Positions 17,621-26,313 of a DNA stretch of 64,000 bases are shown piece by piece. The stretch comes from Clostridia bacterium (GTDB taxonomy: Bacteria > Bacillota > Clostridia > Lachnospirales > Lachnospiraceae). The position numbers and the translations under genes were made by a program. The notes under the pieces were generated by a model. That model saw only the letters and a program-made list of their open reading frames with translations. It made no database searches and was not told the DNA's origin. The stretch lies in the NCBI GenBank assembly GCA_003249225.1, contig QKJQ01000027.1, positions 124,001 through 188,000 of the forward strand. The letters run 5' to 3'. How positions within the stretch are numbered: the first letter of the stretch is position 1; each line of letters begins with the position of its first letter.

Positions 17621-18869
17621 TCTTTCCTCCTTCCTGATATGCGGTACCTATCTCACCGCTCATCCCTTCTGCTTTTTTTGCTGTTTCCAAAACCGGATTC
17701 ATGATGTCTGCTGTTACCCCAGCTTGGACTCCTGCCTTCTTTGTTCCGACTGGTTCCATGTTTGCCTGTTTTGCCTTTTCAGCCGGCTGTGCTTCTTTTT
17801 TCGCCAGCGTTTCTTTCTTTATAGGTTCTGTGCTTACCTTTGTACCTTCTGAAGATTTATCTTTTCTATGTGCATGACAGCAAAGAATATGTCCGTCTTT
17901 TATGCTCTCCGGCAATGGTTCTTTGACATTGCAGAGTCCTTCGATCCGTTCATTGCAGCGTTCATAGAAGCCGCATCCTTCCGGAAGGTTCAAGGCCAGC
18001 GGTACCGTTCCCTCAATGGAAAACAGCTTGTCTTTTTTGGTACCTATCTTATGAACCGATCCAATCAGTCCTTTCGTATAAGGATGCTGAGGATTCGCAT
18101 AGATTTCTTCTACCGGAGCCGTCTCTACGATTTTTCCAAGGTACATAACAGCAACCCGGTCACACATCTTCGCAACGGTTCCAAGATCGTGAGTGATAAA
18201 TAAGATTGCCATGCCGATATCTTTCTGCAGTTCCTTCATGAGTTCCAATATCTGTGCCTGAATCGTTACATCAAGCGCCGTCGTCGGTTCATCGGCGATC
18301 AAAAGCTTTGGCTTGCATACAAGCGCCATGGCGATCAGGGCGCGCTGCAGCATACCACCGGAAAACTCGTGCGGATACTGGTCATAACGCTTTTCAGCAT
18401 TTGCGATTCCTACTTTTTTCATCATCTCAAGAGAGATCTCTTTTGATTTTTTCTTATCCTTTGTTATATGAAGTCTTGTACATTCATTGATCTGATTTCC
18501 TATGGTATACATTGGAGAAAATGCGACCATCGGCTCCTGAAAGATCATTGAGATCTGCTTCCCGCGAACTCCCCGGATTTCTTTGCCTCTCGGGTCGAGC
18601 TGAAACAGATCAACGGTACCATTCGTTGTTGTAGTAAAGAATACTTCTCCTTCTGCTTTGCATTTTCTATCATTAATACCAAGAATCGCTTTGCTCGTCA
18701 GACTCTTTCCACAGCCGGATTCTCCGACCAGCCCAAGCGTTTCGCCTTTTTTTATAGTAAAATCAATGCCTCGTACAGCCGTCAGGGTTCCTTCCTCCAG
18801 ATGAATGTTGATCTTCAAATCCCTGACATCAACGACCACATCATTTCCCGTATCATTTATGTGATTCAT
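17613..18869 (-). CDS. ABC transporter ATPase OppD-like with extended tail
   Basis: Second ATPase of the importer, 418 aa. Walker A is GESGCGKSLTS, the signature FSGGMLQRALIAMAL, and Walker B LLIADEPTTALD. The family usually ends after the Cys-rich oligopeptide-transporter C-terminal domain near residue 335. This protein carries about 80 further residues rich in Lys, Ala, Glu and Thr (KKETLAKKEAQPAEKAKQAN and onward), which look unstructured. GGAGGGG precedes ATG 18869, and it lies 12 bp after the OppC-like gene. Confidence 0.93.
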   Translation of the reverse strand: MNHINDTGNDVVVDVRDLKINIHLEEGTLTAVRGIDFTIKKGETLGLVGESGCGKSLTSKAILGINDRKCKAEGEVFFTTTTNGTVDLFQLDPRGKEIRGVRGKQISMIFQEPMVAFSPMYTIGNQINECTRLHITKDKKKSKEISLEMMKKVGIANAEKRYDQYPHEFSGGMLQRALIAMALVCKPKLLIADEPTTALDVTIQAQILELMKELQKDIGMAILFITHDLGTVAKMCDRVAVMYLGKIVETAPVEEIYANPQHPYTKGLIGSVHKIGTKKDKLFSIEGTVPLALNLPEGCGFYERCNERIEGLCNVKEPLPESIKDGHILCCHAHRKDKSSEGTKVSTEPIKKETLAKKEAQPAEKAKQANMEPVGTKKAGVQAGVTADIMNPVLETAKKAEGMSGEIGTAYQEGGKNE

Positions 18870-18881
18870 AGTCCCCTCCTT

Positions 18882-20009
18882 TTACTTGTATGGATCTGCC
18901 GCGTCACGAAGGCCATCGCCAAAGAAGTTGAAGGCCAGTACGGTCACGATAACAGGAATCAATGCGATCAATTTCCAGGGATACTGAGCAATGCTTGTTA
19001 TGTCCTGTGTTTCCTTAAGTAACACGCCCCAGCTTGTTGCCGGAGCACGAAGACCGAGTCCTAAGAAACTCATCGATGTCTCACCGATGATACTGCCCGG
19101 AATACCGAGCGTCACACTGACGATCAGGTAGCTTAAGAATCCCGGAACAAGATGCTTTAGTATAATTTTAAAGTTGCTGACACCAGCAAGTCTGGCTGCC
19201 ATAACATAATCTGCCTTTCGAAGGGATATGAACTTTCCTCGAACGACACGCGCCAGACCGCACCACCCAATAAAGGAAAGGATAATGGTAATTAAAAGAT
19301 AGCGTTTCACAATTGATATGTCTGCCGGAATTGCAACGGACAATGCCATCCAGAGAGGAATCGATGGGATCGACTGGATAACTTCAATAATACGCTGTAT
19401 TACCGTATCGATCCATCCGCCAAAGTACCCTGAGATTCCACCCAGCAGAATACCAAGGACAAAACTGATGGCAGCACTGGCAAATGGTACGGTTAAGGAT
19501 ATTCTGCTTCCAAGAATAATTCTTGAGAACAGATCATTTCCCAGGGAATCAGCACCAAAAAGCTGCACTCTGGCCCCTGTCCCGCCATTGATGCCCTCTT
19601 CCACACCGAAAAGATGCGTGGTCGTCGGGAAAATACCAAGAAGTTTGTATTCCATTCCTTTGGCGAAAAGTTTGATTTTGTAAGGTTCTGAGGTATCTTC
19701 CATGAACTCTTTCTTAAAAGTCTCTTTATTTAATTCTGAATCCATTCGAAACACGTAGGGACCGATAAATTCACCTTCATACATGAAATGAATCTTTGAC
19801 GGAGCTGAATTCTTATACCGGCTGTCATACTCATCCAGACCATAAGGTGCAATGAATCCCGCAAACAACGCAATACCATACAGTATTCCTAACAGCCACA
19901 TACTGAACTTTGCCAGTTTGTGTTTTTTCAGCTTTCTTGCCATCAACACCCATTGAGAAGCAAGATAATAGGATTCATCCTTTTTTTCTTTTTTCTTAAA
20001 CAAAGCCAT
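18882..20009 (-). CDS. ABC transporter permease OppC-like
   Basis: Inner-membrane permease of the importer, 375 aa. After a first membrane segment near residues 35-55 comes a long extracytoplasmic loop of about 120 residues. The standard permease core follows (GTGARVQLFGADSLGNDLFSRI, then five membrane segments with the EAA-type loop around AARLAGVSNFKIILKHLVPG). GGGGG precedes ATG 20009, 3 bp after the OppB-like stop. It pairs with the OppB-like protein as the transmembrane channel. Confidence 0.93.
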   Translation of the reverse strand: MALFKKKEKKDESYYLASQWVLMARKLKKHKLAKFSMWLLGILYGIALFAGFIAPYGLDEYDSRYKNSAPSKIHFMYEGEFIGPYVFRMDSELNKETFKKEFMEDTSEPYKIKLFAKGMEYKLLGIFPTTTHLFGVEEGINGGTGARVQLFGADSLGNDLFSRIILGSRISLTVPFASAAISFVLGILLGGISGYFGGWIDTVIQRIIEVIQSIPSIPLWMALSVAIPADISIVKRYLLITIILSFIGWCGLARVVRGKFISLRKADYVMAARLAGVSNFKIILKHLVPGFLSYLIVSVTLGIPGSIIGETSMSFLGLGLRAPATSWGVLLKETQDITSIAQYPWKLIALIPVIVTVLAFNFFGDGLRDAADPYK

Positions 20010-20012
20010 ATC

Positions 20013-21011
20013 TTACCCCCTCTCCGTTGTAAATCGAATTCTAGGATCCATCCATGCCAGAACAATATCCGAAAGAAGCGTTCCGATAACAACAAGAATT
20101 GCCTGAACCAGGACAATTGTGCCCGCAAGATACATATCCTGGCTTTTTAAAGACTCAAAAAGTACAGGACCCTGAATTGCCAGATTCATAACTATGGCTG
20201 ATATGGTCGACCCTGAGAACAGCGAGGATAGCGATCCTGCCATCCCGCTTACGACCGGATTCAGTGCTGCTCTTAAACAATATTTATATGTAATAACCGC
20301 TTCCGATACACCTTTTGCACGTGCTGTCAGTGCATATTGCTGTGCCTGTTCATCAAGCATCTGTGCTCTGACCGTACGAATGATTCCACAAGTTCCGGAA
20401 GTTCCGATAACAATCGTCGGTATGATCATTCTCTGCAAAAATTCTCCAAAATTATAAAGATGAACACCCTCCTGCAGCATCTCCGTCGAGAAGAGTCCCA
20501 GCAGTGGGTCACCTGTCCATTTAAACGATAAATACATCAGCATTATAGCGAGTAAAAAGTTTGGTGTTGCCATTCCTAAAAAGCCTATTGTTGTTGCTAT
20601 ATAGTCACCGGGCGAATATTGGTGCGTAGCACTGTAGATTCCAATGGGCAGTGAGACCAGATAAGTAAAAATCATAATGGTGAATGTGACAATAATCGTC
20701 AAGGACAGACGATCCATGATAACACTCCACACAGGGCGTCCATAACTGAAGGAATACCCAAAATCACCTTCCGTTACAATGCCTTTCACCCAATTTCCAT
20801 ATTGTACATACCACGGATCATCCAGTCCGTATTGTTCCCGCAATTCATTAATGTCGTCTTCAGTAAAGATCTCACCCTCTGCTGTACGGCTTGCCACAAG
20901 GCTGTTCACATAGTCTCCCGGCGGCAGCTGAATGATAAAAAATACAACAAAGGAAATAATCAATACGGTCGGGAAGAATAATAAAATTCTCTTAACGATA
21001 TAATTTGCCAT
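20013..21011 (-). CDS. ABC transporter permease OppB-like
   Basis: Membrane permease of the importer, 332 aa. It has the classic OppB start (YIVKRILLFFPTVLIISFVV), a short periplasmic loop containing LREQYGLDDPWYVQYGNWVKG, and a C-terminal six-helix permease domain. The EAA-like loop is ALTARAKGVSEAVITYKYCL. It follows the binding-protein gene after a 239-bp spacer holding a long hairpin but no visible promoter. The cargo is inferred from the neighbouring glycosidases. Confidence 0.93.
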   Translation of the reverse strand: MANYIVKRILLFFPTVLIISFVVFFIIQLPPGDYVNSLVASRTAEGEIFTEDDINELREQYGLDDPWYVQYGNWVKGIVTEGDFGYSFSYGRPVWSVIMDRLSLTIIVTFTIMIFTYLVSLPIGIYSATHQYSPGDYIATTIGFLGMATPNFLLAIMLMYLSFKWTGDPLLGLFSTEMLQEGVHLYNFGEFLQRMIIPTIVIGTSGTCGIIRTVRAQMLDEQAQQYALTARAKGVSEAVITYKYCLRAALNPVVSGMAGSLSSLFSGSTISAIVMNLAIQGPVLFESLKSQDMYLAGTIVLVQAILVVIGTLLSDIVLAWMDPRIRFTTERG

Positions 21012-21167
21012 CCGTTTGTATCCATCCTTCCTTCGAGATCAATTCAGGCAATTTCTGAATTAAATAACGTTTGATTGAACAACAGTTACTTTACCAGTTT
21101 GACTTAAATAACTATTGATATAAACAGCTTTTAAAATTCAAATAATTCCGGATTGATTTTAACTATA

Positions 21168-21221
21168 CAGAAAGCAATTCTGCCATCAACAAGGATCGTC
21201 AAAAAGCAGCATTGCTTTCTG
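21168..21221 (-). promoter_or_regulatory. Intercistronic hairpin between the binding-protein and permease genes
   Basis: A perfect 11-bp inverted repeat (CAGAAAGCAAT at 21168-21178, ATTGCTTTCTG at 21211-21221) with a 32-base loop lies just after the binding-protein gene. No T-run follows on the minus strand, so it looks like an mRNA-stabilising or partial-readthrough structure. The rest of the 239-bp spacer shows no gene. Confidence 0.65.
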
Positions 21222-21250
21222 CTTATTTCATTATATCAGATATGTTTCGT

Positions 21251-23299
21251 TTATTCAGCAAAATAGCAGCACTGAAGGTGAGCAATACCAAGTCCGCGGA
21301 ATTCATCTGAATAGATCGATCTTTCCGGGAAATTCATCAGCTTATCATCAATTGCCCAGAGAACAGATGTTGGTGCCATATATCCGATGATCCAGATATT
21401 GTCTTCGTGAAGCTGAAGCATTTGAAGTGCGATTTCATTACGTTTTTCAGTATCAATGGTAGCTTTTAATTCATCGTAAAGGTTGCAGAGCTCAAGCAGA
21501 TCTCCGGTAGGCGCAACCCCTTCGGTACCGCCTGATGTATACCAGTTACCTACCTGACCATACCAGCAGGCATAATTTCTTACAGGAACTAGGGTATCCG
21601 GACGTAAAGCAATACTTACTGTCTCAGCCGGAGCAACCGGTCCAAGTAAACATTCAACTTTATTTGCCGGAAGGTTTTCATTTAACAGGTCTTTTGAAAC
21701 TGGTGTATATGTGCAGTTAATGCCTGCTTCTTTGAAGTATTTCATAAGGACCTGTGCCTGATCGTCTGTCTCTGCTTCTGTAAATGCGCTGATGTTAAGA
21801 ATAAAATCTTTTCCATTCGCAAAATTATAAAAGCCATCATCACCCATTACAAGGCCACAGCCTTCAAGCAATGCTTTTGCGCCATCTACATCGTATTCTG
21901 TCCATTTCGCTGCCCATTCTTCACTGTATCCCATAGCGCCTTCTGCCGGGGATGCCTGACGGCCAACAGACCATCCATCTGAAATCAGATTGGCGTATTC
22001 ATCTCGGTCAACACAAATGGAAAGTGCCTGACGAAAATCAACATTCTGGAACAAAGCACGCAAATCTTCATCTTCCACGGTCTGATTTAACTGAAGCTCA
22101 GAAGGAAGATCTGACCATGAAGAACTATCCCACTCAACAATACGGTATCCGCCGCTTTCAGCGTTTTCTGATAATGTAGCCATATCTTGCCATCCAACAC
22201 TAGCTACCGTTGTTGTACCATCAAGTACATACAACAGACCCTGTGACGCATCAGAGATTCTGGTAATTTCCATCTTGTCTACATAAGGAAGTTGCTGTCC
22301 ATCTGCATCGACCTTCCAGTAATAAGGATTGCGAACGAATTCATAGTAATCACCATTGACATCATTCTTGCCTTCTTCAGTTGAAAGTACATATGGATTT
22401 AAGGTCGGAACTCCGGATACATTCCAGAAGTAATATCCAGTTTCTTTTCCCATAGCTGCAACATCAGCAAATCCCATTTCTGTTGCTTTTGCCTGTGCTG
22501 CTTCTTCCCCAATGAACTCAGACAGAATTTCCATATGGTAATGCATCGGTGCATAACACCATTTTGCATTGATTGCAAGATTCTCAAGGAAGGAAGGTTT
22601 TGAGTATTCAAACGTTACAGTGAATGTATAATCATCCACCTTAGCAAACGATGCTGTTGTTTCTTCTCCGGTCTCTGGATTTGTTACTTTAAAACAATCC
22701 CATAAAGACTTTCCAAAGGTCTGCGGTACACACATATGATCGTAGAAGAAAACACAGTCATCGGCTGTAAAATCAACGCCATCCGACCATTTCATGCCTT
22801 CACGAAGATAGATTGTATAAACGGTTGCATCCTCATTTACATCATACCCTTTTGCAACGTTCGGCTCAATCGTTCCATCGCTTTTAAAACGGAAAAGACC
22901 TTCTTCAATTGGTTTACCGGTACCCCAGCCTGCACTGGTATAGGCAAAGGAAAAGCTGCCTCCATAGGTTCCAATCGATTCCATCTGTTCAACCATTACG
23001 TCACTTGCAACAGGTAATCTGTCAGCAACGGCTGGGAGTTCCCCTGTCTCTACAAGTGCTGCAAGATCCGGAGCTTCTGTAAATCCAACGGTTTCATCAA
23101 CACCGGTCTGACTGTCCGGAACTGGTGTAGGTGTAGCTTCAGCGGTTGCTGTTTCTGTTGGAGCAGGTGTTGAAGTAGCTGCTTCTGTTACATTGGTCGA
23201 TCCTGAATCTGTAGTATTGTTTGCAGAATTCCCACAAGCAGAAAACATGGCAACAATCATTACAGCAGATAAGAGCAATGCAATCACTCTCTTTTTCAT
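21251..23299 (-). CDS. Solute-binding lipoprotein of the ABC importer (OppA/family 5)
   Basis: Extracytoplasmic binding protein, 682 aa. The signal peptide ends in a lipobox (MFSACGNS, Cys near residue 22) and is followed by a Thr/Pro/Ala-rich linker of about 40 residues. The family-5 fold then shows EGLFRFKSDGTIEPNVAKGY and YTIYLREGMKWSDGVDFTADD. AAGGAGG precedes ATG 23299, which overlaps the GH105 stop as ATGA. It is larger than peptide-binding OppA proteins (about 540 aa), in line with oligosaccharide-binding members in clostridia. Confidence 0.93.
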   Translation of the reverse strand: MKKRVIALLLSAVMIVAMFSACGNSANNTTDSGSTNVTEAATSTPAPTETATAEATPTPVPDSQTGVDETVGFTEAPDLAALVETGELPAVADRLPVASDVMVEQMESIGTYGGSFSFAYTSAGWGTGKPIEEGLFRFKSDGTIEPNVAKGYDVNEDATVYTIYLREGMKWSDGVDFTADDCVFFYDHMCVPQTFGKSLWDCFKVTNPETGEETTASFAKVDDYTFTVTFEYSKPSFLENLAINAKWCYAPMHYHMEILSEFIGEEAAQAKATEMGFADVAAMGKETGYYFWNVSGVPTLNPYVLSTEEGKNDVNGDYYEFVRNPYYWKVDADGQQLPYVDKMEITRISDASQGLLYVLDGTTTVASVGWQDMATLSENAESGGYRIVEWDSSSWSDLPSELQLNQTVEDEDLRALFQNVDFRQALSICVDRDEYANLISDGWSVGRQASPAEGAMGYSEEWAAKWTEYDVDGAKALLEGCGLVMGDDGFYNFANGKDFILNISAFTEAETDDQAQVLMKYFKEAGINCTYTPVSKDLLNENLPANKVECLLGPVAPAETVSIALRPDTLVPVRNYACWYGQVGNWYTSGGTEGVAPTGDLLELCNLYDELKATIDTEKRNEIALQMLQLHEDNIWIIGYMAPTSVLWAIDDKLMNFPERSIYSDEFRGLGIAHLQCCYFAE

Positions 23300-24423
23300 A
23301 ATACATCCTCCTTAATGTTTGATTTACTTACTTCTAATAAAAATAAAATGGCCATTGCCGAACCATACGGCATGGATTTTATCTCTATATCTTTGTAGAA
23401 CTGCTTATGGTGACGTCCCATTGCTGTACCATAGGATACGCCATGTACGACACCCGAAGCATCAATGCTTTCAAGCACCGGGATCAGTGCTTTCGTTGCA
23501 CAGGACAAATACTCTTTACTTACAATTCCCATTTTTACTGACAACAGAATTCCATATCCGAATCCGCAGGTCGCACTTGTTTCTGTATAAGAGTCCGGAT
23601 CATCGATCAGCGTATGCCACATTCCGTTCTTATCCTGGTGTTTTTCCAGCGCTTCGATCTGTCTTTTTTGTGCCGCAATCAGGTATCTTTTATATGCTTC
23701 GTTTCCTTCCTGTCCAAGTATGGTAAGTAATTCAGGTATTGCAATCGTCGCCCAGCTGTTTCCTCTTCCCCAGAAAGCTTCTGCAAAATTATCTCTTGTT
23801 TCAAAGGTCCACCCATGGAACCATAGACCGCTGACCTTATCCTGTAAGTATTTTATATGCAACAGGAACTGGTATATTGCTTCTTCGATCCAGTTATCAT
23901 TATGTTCAAGCATGCCCATTCTTGCAAGAAACAGTACTGTCATAAATAATGTATCATCCCAAAGTTCCTGCCTGTTCTCCGTGTCTGAGGTAATGTGCTG
24001 AAATCCTCCTTCGTCTGTCCTTGGAAGCTTATCAATCAGCCATTCTGCCCACTCCCGGCAGAGAGCTCCATACCGTTCATCTTTTGTTTCCTCATACAGA
24101 TAGGTTAAGGTAAGCATTGGTGCGGTCGTATTGATATTCTTGGAGGGAAGCCCTGTAATCAGTTGTTTTTCATAGTAATCCACGACTTTTTGTTTAAGTC
24201 TGATGTCCCCAGTCTCTTTATAATACTTCCAAAACCCAAACAGTCCCACACCTTGTGGCCACTCCCAGAAGGCGTATTTTGAAATATCGTCTCCGCCGCG
24301 GTTCCTGCTTTTCATATTTTCGAGAAAGATTTCATCCTGGTCATAAAGTGCAGTCTCAAATTCCTGAATCAGTACGTTCAGTTTCATTTTAATCTCAGTT
24401 TGCATGTCTGCATTAATGTACAT
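23296..24423 (-). CDS. GH105 unsaturated rhamnogalacturonyl hydrolase
   Basis: Hydrolyses the unsaturated galacturonic acid left at the end of pectin oligosaccharides by lyases. The 375 residues form a six-hairpin toroid with KYAFWEWPQGVGLFGFWKYY, GGFQHIT, ELWDDTLFMTVLFLARMG (catalytic Asp pair region), GLWFHGW and FWGRGNSWATIAIPELL, all typical of GH105/YteR. I chose ATG 24423, which has AAGGA upstream, over ATG 24477, which has none. It is the first gene of the pectin operon, is cytoplasmic, and overlaps the binding-protein start by 4 bp. Confidence 0.93.
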   Translation of the reverse strand: MYINADMQTEIKMKLNVLIQEFETALYDQDEIFLENMKSRNRGGDDISKYAFWEWPQGVGLFGFWKYYKETGDIRLKQKVVDYYEKQLITGLPSKNINTTAPMLTLTYLYEETKDERYGALCREWAEWLIDKLPRTDEGGFQHITSDTENRQELWDDTLFMTVLFLARMGMLEHNDNWIEEAIYQFLLHIKYLQDKVSGLWFHGWTFETRDNFAEAFWGRGNSWATIAIPELLTILGQEGNEAYKRYLIAAQKRQIEALEKHQDKNGMWHTLIDDPDSYTETSATCGFGYGILLSVKMGIVSKEYLSCATKALIPVLESIDASGVVHGVSYGTAMGRHHKQFYKDIEIKSMPYGSAMAILFLLEVSKSNIKEDVL

Positions 24424-24707
24424 TTTATCCTTCCCTTTCGCGTCATAAAAACTAACACAATATTTACAATCATTCATCTTCGTAAATTTAAGGAAAATTC
24501 AGACTGTTTTACAAGGTCATTCTGTTATTTTCTTGTTAATTTACTTGCATATTATTTAATTTTTATGTTAAACTTTATATGGACATTATAGCAATGGATA
24601 ATTAATGATACTACGCATCATTTGCTAACATGCTATATATATATCGCATATTTTGCGTTTTGACACAAAATATTATATGTTTTTTTATCAAATTCGAGGT
24701 GCTTTTT
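24424..24707. promoter_or_regulatory. Divergent control region between GH105 and the AraC regulator
   Basis: A 284-bp AT-rich region. Toward GH105 the minus strand has a TATAAT -10 (24593-24588) with only a poor -35, as expected for an activator-dependent promoter. TTGACA stands at 24660-24665 on the plus side, but I could not pair it with a well-spaced -10. No direct-repeat AraC site stands out clearly. Confidence 0.45.
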
Positions 24708-25619
24708 ATGCTAATTGACAACATTATGTATTATGAAAAGGAATTATTGATTGAAGTGAATCAACCCGGAAATTCCCTGTATTACTTCTTTGATTACGAT
24801 GAACGCTCTTATAATATCAATATGGAATTCCAGCACTTTCACCCTTTTTATGAAATTCACATTCTTCTGGATGATAACGCCAACCATATCATGGAAGGAA
24901 AGCTGTATGGCATATCCAAATTCGATATCGCCTGCATGAAACCCACACTACTGCACAAATCACAGTACCCCGTCGGCCCTCCCATGCGACGGCTGGTCAT
25001 ACAGTTCAAGTTTCCGACAAAGCAGACCGGTGTTCAGAACGAACTCGATAAGATACTGGAACTATTCGAACTTCCGATTCCGATCTATCGTTTTTCTCAT
25101 AATGACCTGTATCGTCTTTACGAACCTTTGAATGATATCTGCCGTATAGATCAGGCGAACGGTCCGCTTCGCAACCTGCTGATCCATACGAAATTCACGG
25201 AGTTCTTATCGCTGCTCTATTCCTATCGCAACAACAACTGTTATGTACCGGAGGCGCTGGATACCTCCTCCAACAAGATCTATACCATCACTTCCTATAT
25301 TCATAGTCACTACCAGGAGAATCTGTCTCTCGATGCGCTTTCCAAGCTTTTTTATATAAGTTCCTACTATTTGTCACATCAGTTCCGGGCTGTCACCGGT
25401 TTCACCCTGACCAGCTATGTACAGATGACACGAATTCGGAACGCCCAGCAGCTGCTGCTTTATACAGACAATAAAATCACGGATATTGCTGAACTTTCAG
25501 GTTTTTCCAGCTTTTCACAGTTTAACCGCGTTTTTAACCAGGTATGCGGCCGTTCTCCAAGGGAATTTAAAAATCAGACCCGAAAGTCTGAAGTAACGAC
25601 CAGGCGACTTTCACTTTGA
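24708..25619 (+). CDS. AraC-family transcriptional regulator of the pectin operon
   Basis: A 303-residue regulator with an N-terminal cupin-like sugar-sensing domain (EFQHFHPFYEIHILLDD). The C-terminal double helix-turn-helix has NLSLDALSKLFYISSYYLSHQF and ITDIAELSGFSSFSQFNRVF, followed by CGRSPREFK. I chose ATG 24708 because GAGGTG stands six bases upstream; the frame stays open to ATG 24630. Divergent to GH105, so it probably activates the pectin operon in response to an imported oligosaccharide. Confidence 0.9.
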   Translation: MLIDNIMYYEKELLIEVNQPGNSLYYFFDYDERSYNINMEFQHFHPFYEIHILLDDNANHIMEGKLYGISKFDIACMKPTLLHKSQYPVGPPMRRLVIQFKFPTKQTGVQNELDKILELFELPIPIYRFSHNDLYRLYEPLNDICRIDQANGPLRNLLIHTKFTEFLSLLYSYRNNNCYVPEALDTSSNKIYTITSYIHSHYQENLSLDALSKLFYISSYYLSHQFRAVTGFTLTSYVQMTRIRNAQQLLLYTDNKITDIAELSGFSSFSQFNRVFNQVCGRSPREFKNQTRKSEVTTRRLSL

Positions 25620-25620
25620 T

Positions 25621-25662
25621 TGTGATTATGTTACAGTCAGGTTCTTAAAAACACTGTATAAT
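25621..25662 (+). promoter_or_regulatory. Crp/Fnr-type site and promoter of the rhodanese lipoprotein gene
   Basis: The 15-bp palindrome TGTGATTATGTTACA (25621-25635) lies 29 bp (centre to -10) before a perfect -10 TATAAT (25657-25662). The -35 position is unrecognisable. This places the site near -41, the class II activator position. The same motif and spacing recur at 27521 and 45216. Confidence 0.7.
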
Positions 25663-25760
25663 ATGCAACATAGATATAAAGTATGAAAGATTTGAAAGTT
25701 TGCGTACGTGTGCTGTCGTCGCAGATTAGAAAATATAGCAGCGCAGAAATGAGGAAATCT

Positions 25761-26180
25761 ATGAAAAAAAAGATATTAATCGGAGCAGGTGCAATAATGC
25801 TCCTCTTTGCACTGAGCGGTTGCTCCAGCCGTTCCTCCTCTGGTTCATCCAATGCAGATGAAAAAGCCTCTGTAACCGTTATTACGGCAGAGGAAGCACT
25901 CTCCATGATGAATGATTCTCAGGATCTTTTAATCCTTGATGTCCGTACAACAGAAGAATATGCAGAGGGACATGTAAAGAATGCCGTCGTTCTTCCCTAT
26001 GATTCGATCACGGCTGATTCCAAAGAACTGCCCGAGGATAAATCAACTACCATTCTTGTCTATTGCAGAAGCGGTCGTCGAAGTGCCATAGCAGCGCAAA
26101 CATTAATTGATTTAGGTTATACGTCTATTTATGATTTCGGCGGAATTATTGACTGGCCTTATGAAGTTGTGACCGACTGA
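25761..26180 (+). CDS. Rhodanese-domain lipoprotein
   Basis: A 140-residue exported sulfurtransferase-type protein. The signal peptide ends in a lipobox (FALSGCSS), followed by a Ser-rich linker and one rhodanese domain with DVRTTEEYAEGHVKNAV and the active-site loop VYCRSGRRS, whose Cys carries the persulfide. GAGGA six bases before ATG 25761 decides the start; the frame is open further upstream. It stands beside a Crp/Fnr gene and under a Crp/Fnr-like site. It would handle sulfane sulfur outside the membrane, but its partner is unknown. Confidence 0.92.
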   Translation: MKKKILIGAGAIMLLFALSGCSSRSSSGSSNADEKASVTVITAEEALSMMNDSQDLLILDVRTTEEYAEGHVKNAVVLPYDSITADSKELPEDKSTTILVYCRSGRRSAIAAQTLIDLGYTSIYDFGGIIDWPYEVVTD

Positions 26181-26215
26181 TCCTCCCAAGTAAAAGAATA
26201 AATACCTTTAATAAA

Positions 26216-26257
26216 AAATGATATGCTATTGGCATTTCATTTTTTTTTTGCTATGAT
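26216..26257 (+). promoter_or_regulatory. Terminator of the rhodanese gene overlapping the Crp/Fnr promoter
   Basis: The stem AAATGATATGC / GCATTTCATTT (26216-26240) with a following run of ten T residues ends the rhodanese transcript. The same T-rich run forms the 17-bp spacer of a promoter, -35 TTGGCA (26229-26234) and -10 TATGAT (26252-26257), driving the Crp/Fnr gene. Confidence 0.7.
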
Positions 26258-26313
26258 TAAAGAAATGATATAAAATTCTTTCTATGCGTCAATCACGCAG
26301 AAATGAGGACAGT

